Positions 61,899-64,000 of a stretch of 64,000 bases of DNA are shown piece after piece. The notes beneath the pieces are model-generated. The model saw only the letters and a program-made list of their open reading frames with translations. It did no database searches and was not told where the DNA came from. Both the position numbers and the translations under genes were made by a program. Numbering within the stretch: position 1 is the first letter of the stretch; each line of letters begins with the position of its first letter. This DNA is from Gyromitra esculenta. Its lineage: Eukaryota; Ascomycota; Pezizomycetes; Pezizales; Discinaceae. Location: the NCBI GenBank assembly GCA_038503075.1, contig JBCAML010000014.1:1240001-1304000 (forward strand), read 5' to 3'.

Positions 61899-63078
61899 CT
61901 AATACGTGCCCGCTTGCACTCCTGCTTTTTCCATGATCGCTGTACCAGATGAACTGTGCACGTTCGTGTCAGCCTGGAAATCATTCTAAATATGCATACC
62001 ACACATTCTCACGGAGATCTAGATAACTCACGTCCCGATCCTCTCCGCCCCAGCCTGCAGCATCTCCAAGCAACTCTCAAATGTCCTTACCCCCGCTGAA
62101 GCCTTAACCCTGACACCCTGCTTATACGCCACAGCCTTCCTCATAAGCCTCACATCAACCGCTGAAGCCGCCCCTCCACTGAATCCCGTACACGTCTTTA
62201 CAAAGGTTGCGCCAGCTTCGGCCGCTATGAACGATGCAGCGATCTTCTCTTCCAGGGTCAAGAAAACGGTTTCGATGATCACTTTAACGATAGCATGGTT
62301 AGAAGCGGCTTTTACCACCGCGTGAATGTCGTCATAGAGGGCGCAGTAATTCTTTGATTTTGCAAGGCCGATATTGATGACCATATCAATCTCCCTTGCC
62401 CCGTTTCTGCAGGCATCCTCCGTTTCCCTGTCGAGGGGTTAAGTTAACTTGGGGATGTGTGGGAGTGCAGCTTATCGACATCGTGGAGGGGAGGGACTAA
62501 CCATGCCTTGGCCTGTGGGGACATGGCGCCGAGTGGGAATCCAACGACTACGCAGGGGATGCATTCGGAATCCCTTAGTCTATTCGCGACTTGTCGAACG
62601 TTGGCTCCGTTCACACAGCATGACTATCAAACCAACAATCACACCCACACCCACACCCCCGTGTGATCGGATGCTCCACGTTAGTTGGACGCACCCCTCA
62701 GATAATTTCTTTGGAATAATAAAAAAAGGGAGAAAAAGAAAAAAGAAAACCAAGAAATTAAAAAAACAAATGATATATTGGGTGTTGTACTCTAGATCAA
62801 AAGGAAATAAAGCAACAGGACAAAGAGCAGAGCAGAAGGGACAACTCATGAGAAAGGCGTCCAAATACTTTGAAACCGTACTTGATAGCCTCATCACAAA
62901 GGCCATCGACCATGCTCGGCGTAGCATCAGGCTTCAAGAGCGTGTGATCAATCGTACTGGCGAAGTTCTTATCCGCAGTCACTATTGAGGGTGCGTAGTT
63001 TGTCGAACTAGTGTCGGCCAACACTTCGGCGACCTTGGCCTGGACCGCAGCTTCCCACTCTTCGGCTGTCCGAGACAT
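61899..63078 (-). CDS. Deoxyribose-phosphate aldolase (DeoC)
   Basis: Cleaves 2-deoxyribose 5-phosphate to glyceraldehyde 3-phosphate and acetaldehyde in deoxynucleoside catabolism. Exons on the minus strand: 63078-62869, 62623-62502, 62427-62032, 61953-61899; 260 residues. Family blocks in order: FASTIDHTLLKPDATPSMV, YGFKSCCVNG, CVVVGFPLGAMSPQAK, NGAREIDMVINIGL with the conserved Asp125, FVKTCTGF with Schiff-base Lys188, and RVKASAGVRTFE with Lys219. The last exon (18 codons plus stop) supplies the phosphate-binding SSGTAIM turn. The start at 63078 (MSRTAEEWEAAV) is preferred over an in-frame ATG at 63144 because the extra 22 residues look like leader DNA. Intron 1 is 245 nt, the longest of the set. 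Confidence 0.94.
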
Positions 63079-64000
63079 CGATTCTCTGAATATATATATG
63101 TATGTATTTTTGGACAGGTGATTCCTCTGTGGAAGAAGAAACAAAGCGTGTGCAGAGCCGCCTCTTATTTACGTGCATGGCGGGGCGGAAACGCGAATGT
63201 TCCCCGCAGCGGGGGAACGTCCAGAAGCTTGGCCGGCGTCGGCACTCTCCGGTACGCGACGGGTTCTAGCTTTTGCTTGCTTGCCTGCTTGCTTGCCTCG
63301 GTGGCTTCCTGATTTGAGTATCGGTATCTCCACACAATTGTGGATAAAAATCGATGTATTATAAGTAACGTTAACCTTGGCCCCACCTAAGAAGAAATAT
63401 AGCAAAAAATAAAATAAAATAAAAAACAATCATCTGTTCGTGATAATGATTCGTAAAACTTCGTTAAAAATCCCTGGCAGCATGCAGATAAATGCAGGAG
63501 GAGTGCGAGAGATAAAACTTTGGAAAAAAAAACCTTGACCCAAAAATATAAGAAAAGGAAAAAAAAAGGTTTAAAAAAAGGTCCCTATGTACTCCAAAGC
63601 CGTTTTTTTTCTTTCTTCTCCCTCTAACCAAGCACCACGACATGGGAACAAAGAGACCCCGTTAGTACATTTCTGCAAACCTTTTTCCATCGGGAACTAA
63701 GAGATTTTTTTTTTTGCTTCCAGCAATATGAGCTTCGATTCCGAACATAATTTCTTGAAAAAATCATGGTCTCCTCGCAATAACAAACACGCTTGAAACA
63801 TTGACTCTGGTTAGTAACAGACATCTCTCCCTGAATCTGAAGGAACCCAACCCCTCCCCGGGTGGTTAAAAACAGTCTCAGTCTCACCTAGGCTCGTAAT
63901 GCTGTTTCTGGGTCTTCTCCTGACATAACGTCCCAGTGTCATCCCAGACCCAACGCATACTCAAAAACGCAACAATGAATTTTCCGATGCCGGCAATTGT
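63079..64000. other. Upstream of DeoC to window end, no gene seen
   Basis: 0.9 kb containing the DeoC promoter side. (TGCTTGCC)-like repeats lie at about 63272-63300 and poly-A/T runs at 63490-63620. No ORF with family similarity. Confidence 0.45.

Overview
The window is nuclear DNA of a filamentous ascomycete (Pezizomycotina). The genes are classic fungal housekeeping genes split by many short introns (mostly 45-90 nt, GT-AG with a few GC-AG). Several families are typical of or restricted to fungi: Mgr2, Spc19, Atp18, a Sec2-domain protein, a SUR7-family protein and a PRO45/SLMAP-like FHA protein. I cannot place the order or genus. All gene models below were spliced by hand; each was accepted only when exon phases joined, total length was a multiple of three and conserved motifs crossed the junctions.

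Layout. 1-11.4 kb is gene-dense: SRP54 (partial, -), UTP7 (+), REV3 (+, 13 exons), MGR2 (+). 11.4-14.6 kb has no recognisable gene and holds an unusual array of 48-54 bp intron-like units. 14.6-25.9 kb is dense again: a Rogdi/Rav2-like gene (-), COQ4 (+), a PDCD5-family gene (-), a Sec2-domain gene (+), then 3 kb of low-complexity DNA, SPC19 (-) and ATP18 (+). eIF1/SUI1 (+) lies at 26.8-27.7 kb, followed by 3.8 kb without genes that contains a pol III-type element near 30.2 kb. 31.5-40.1 kb carries an NVJ2-like lipid-transfer gene (-), a PRO45/SLMAP-like gene (+) and LIP2 (-). LIP5 (-) follows at 44.1-45.5 kb across a gene-free gap with a foldback MITE. 45.5-53.0 kb looks empty. A SUR7-family gene (-) and an otubain (-) sit at 53.0-56.8 kb, then about 5 kb with only weak coding signals, and finally deoxyribose-phosphate aldolase (-) at 61.9-63.1 kb.

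Functional themes. Mitochondrial biogenesis and cofactors are over-represented (MGR2, COQ4, ATP18, LIP2, LIP5). LIP2 and LIP5 catalyse consecutive steps of lipoate synthesis and are neighbours on the same strand. The most unusual structure is the 13.04-13.39 kb array, in which every repeat boundary is a fused 3' splice-site/5' splice-site-like junction (AAG or CAG followed by GTACGT).
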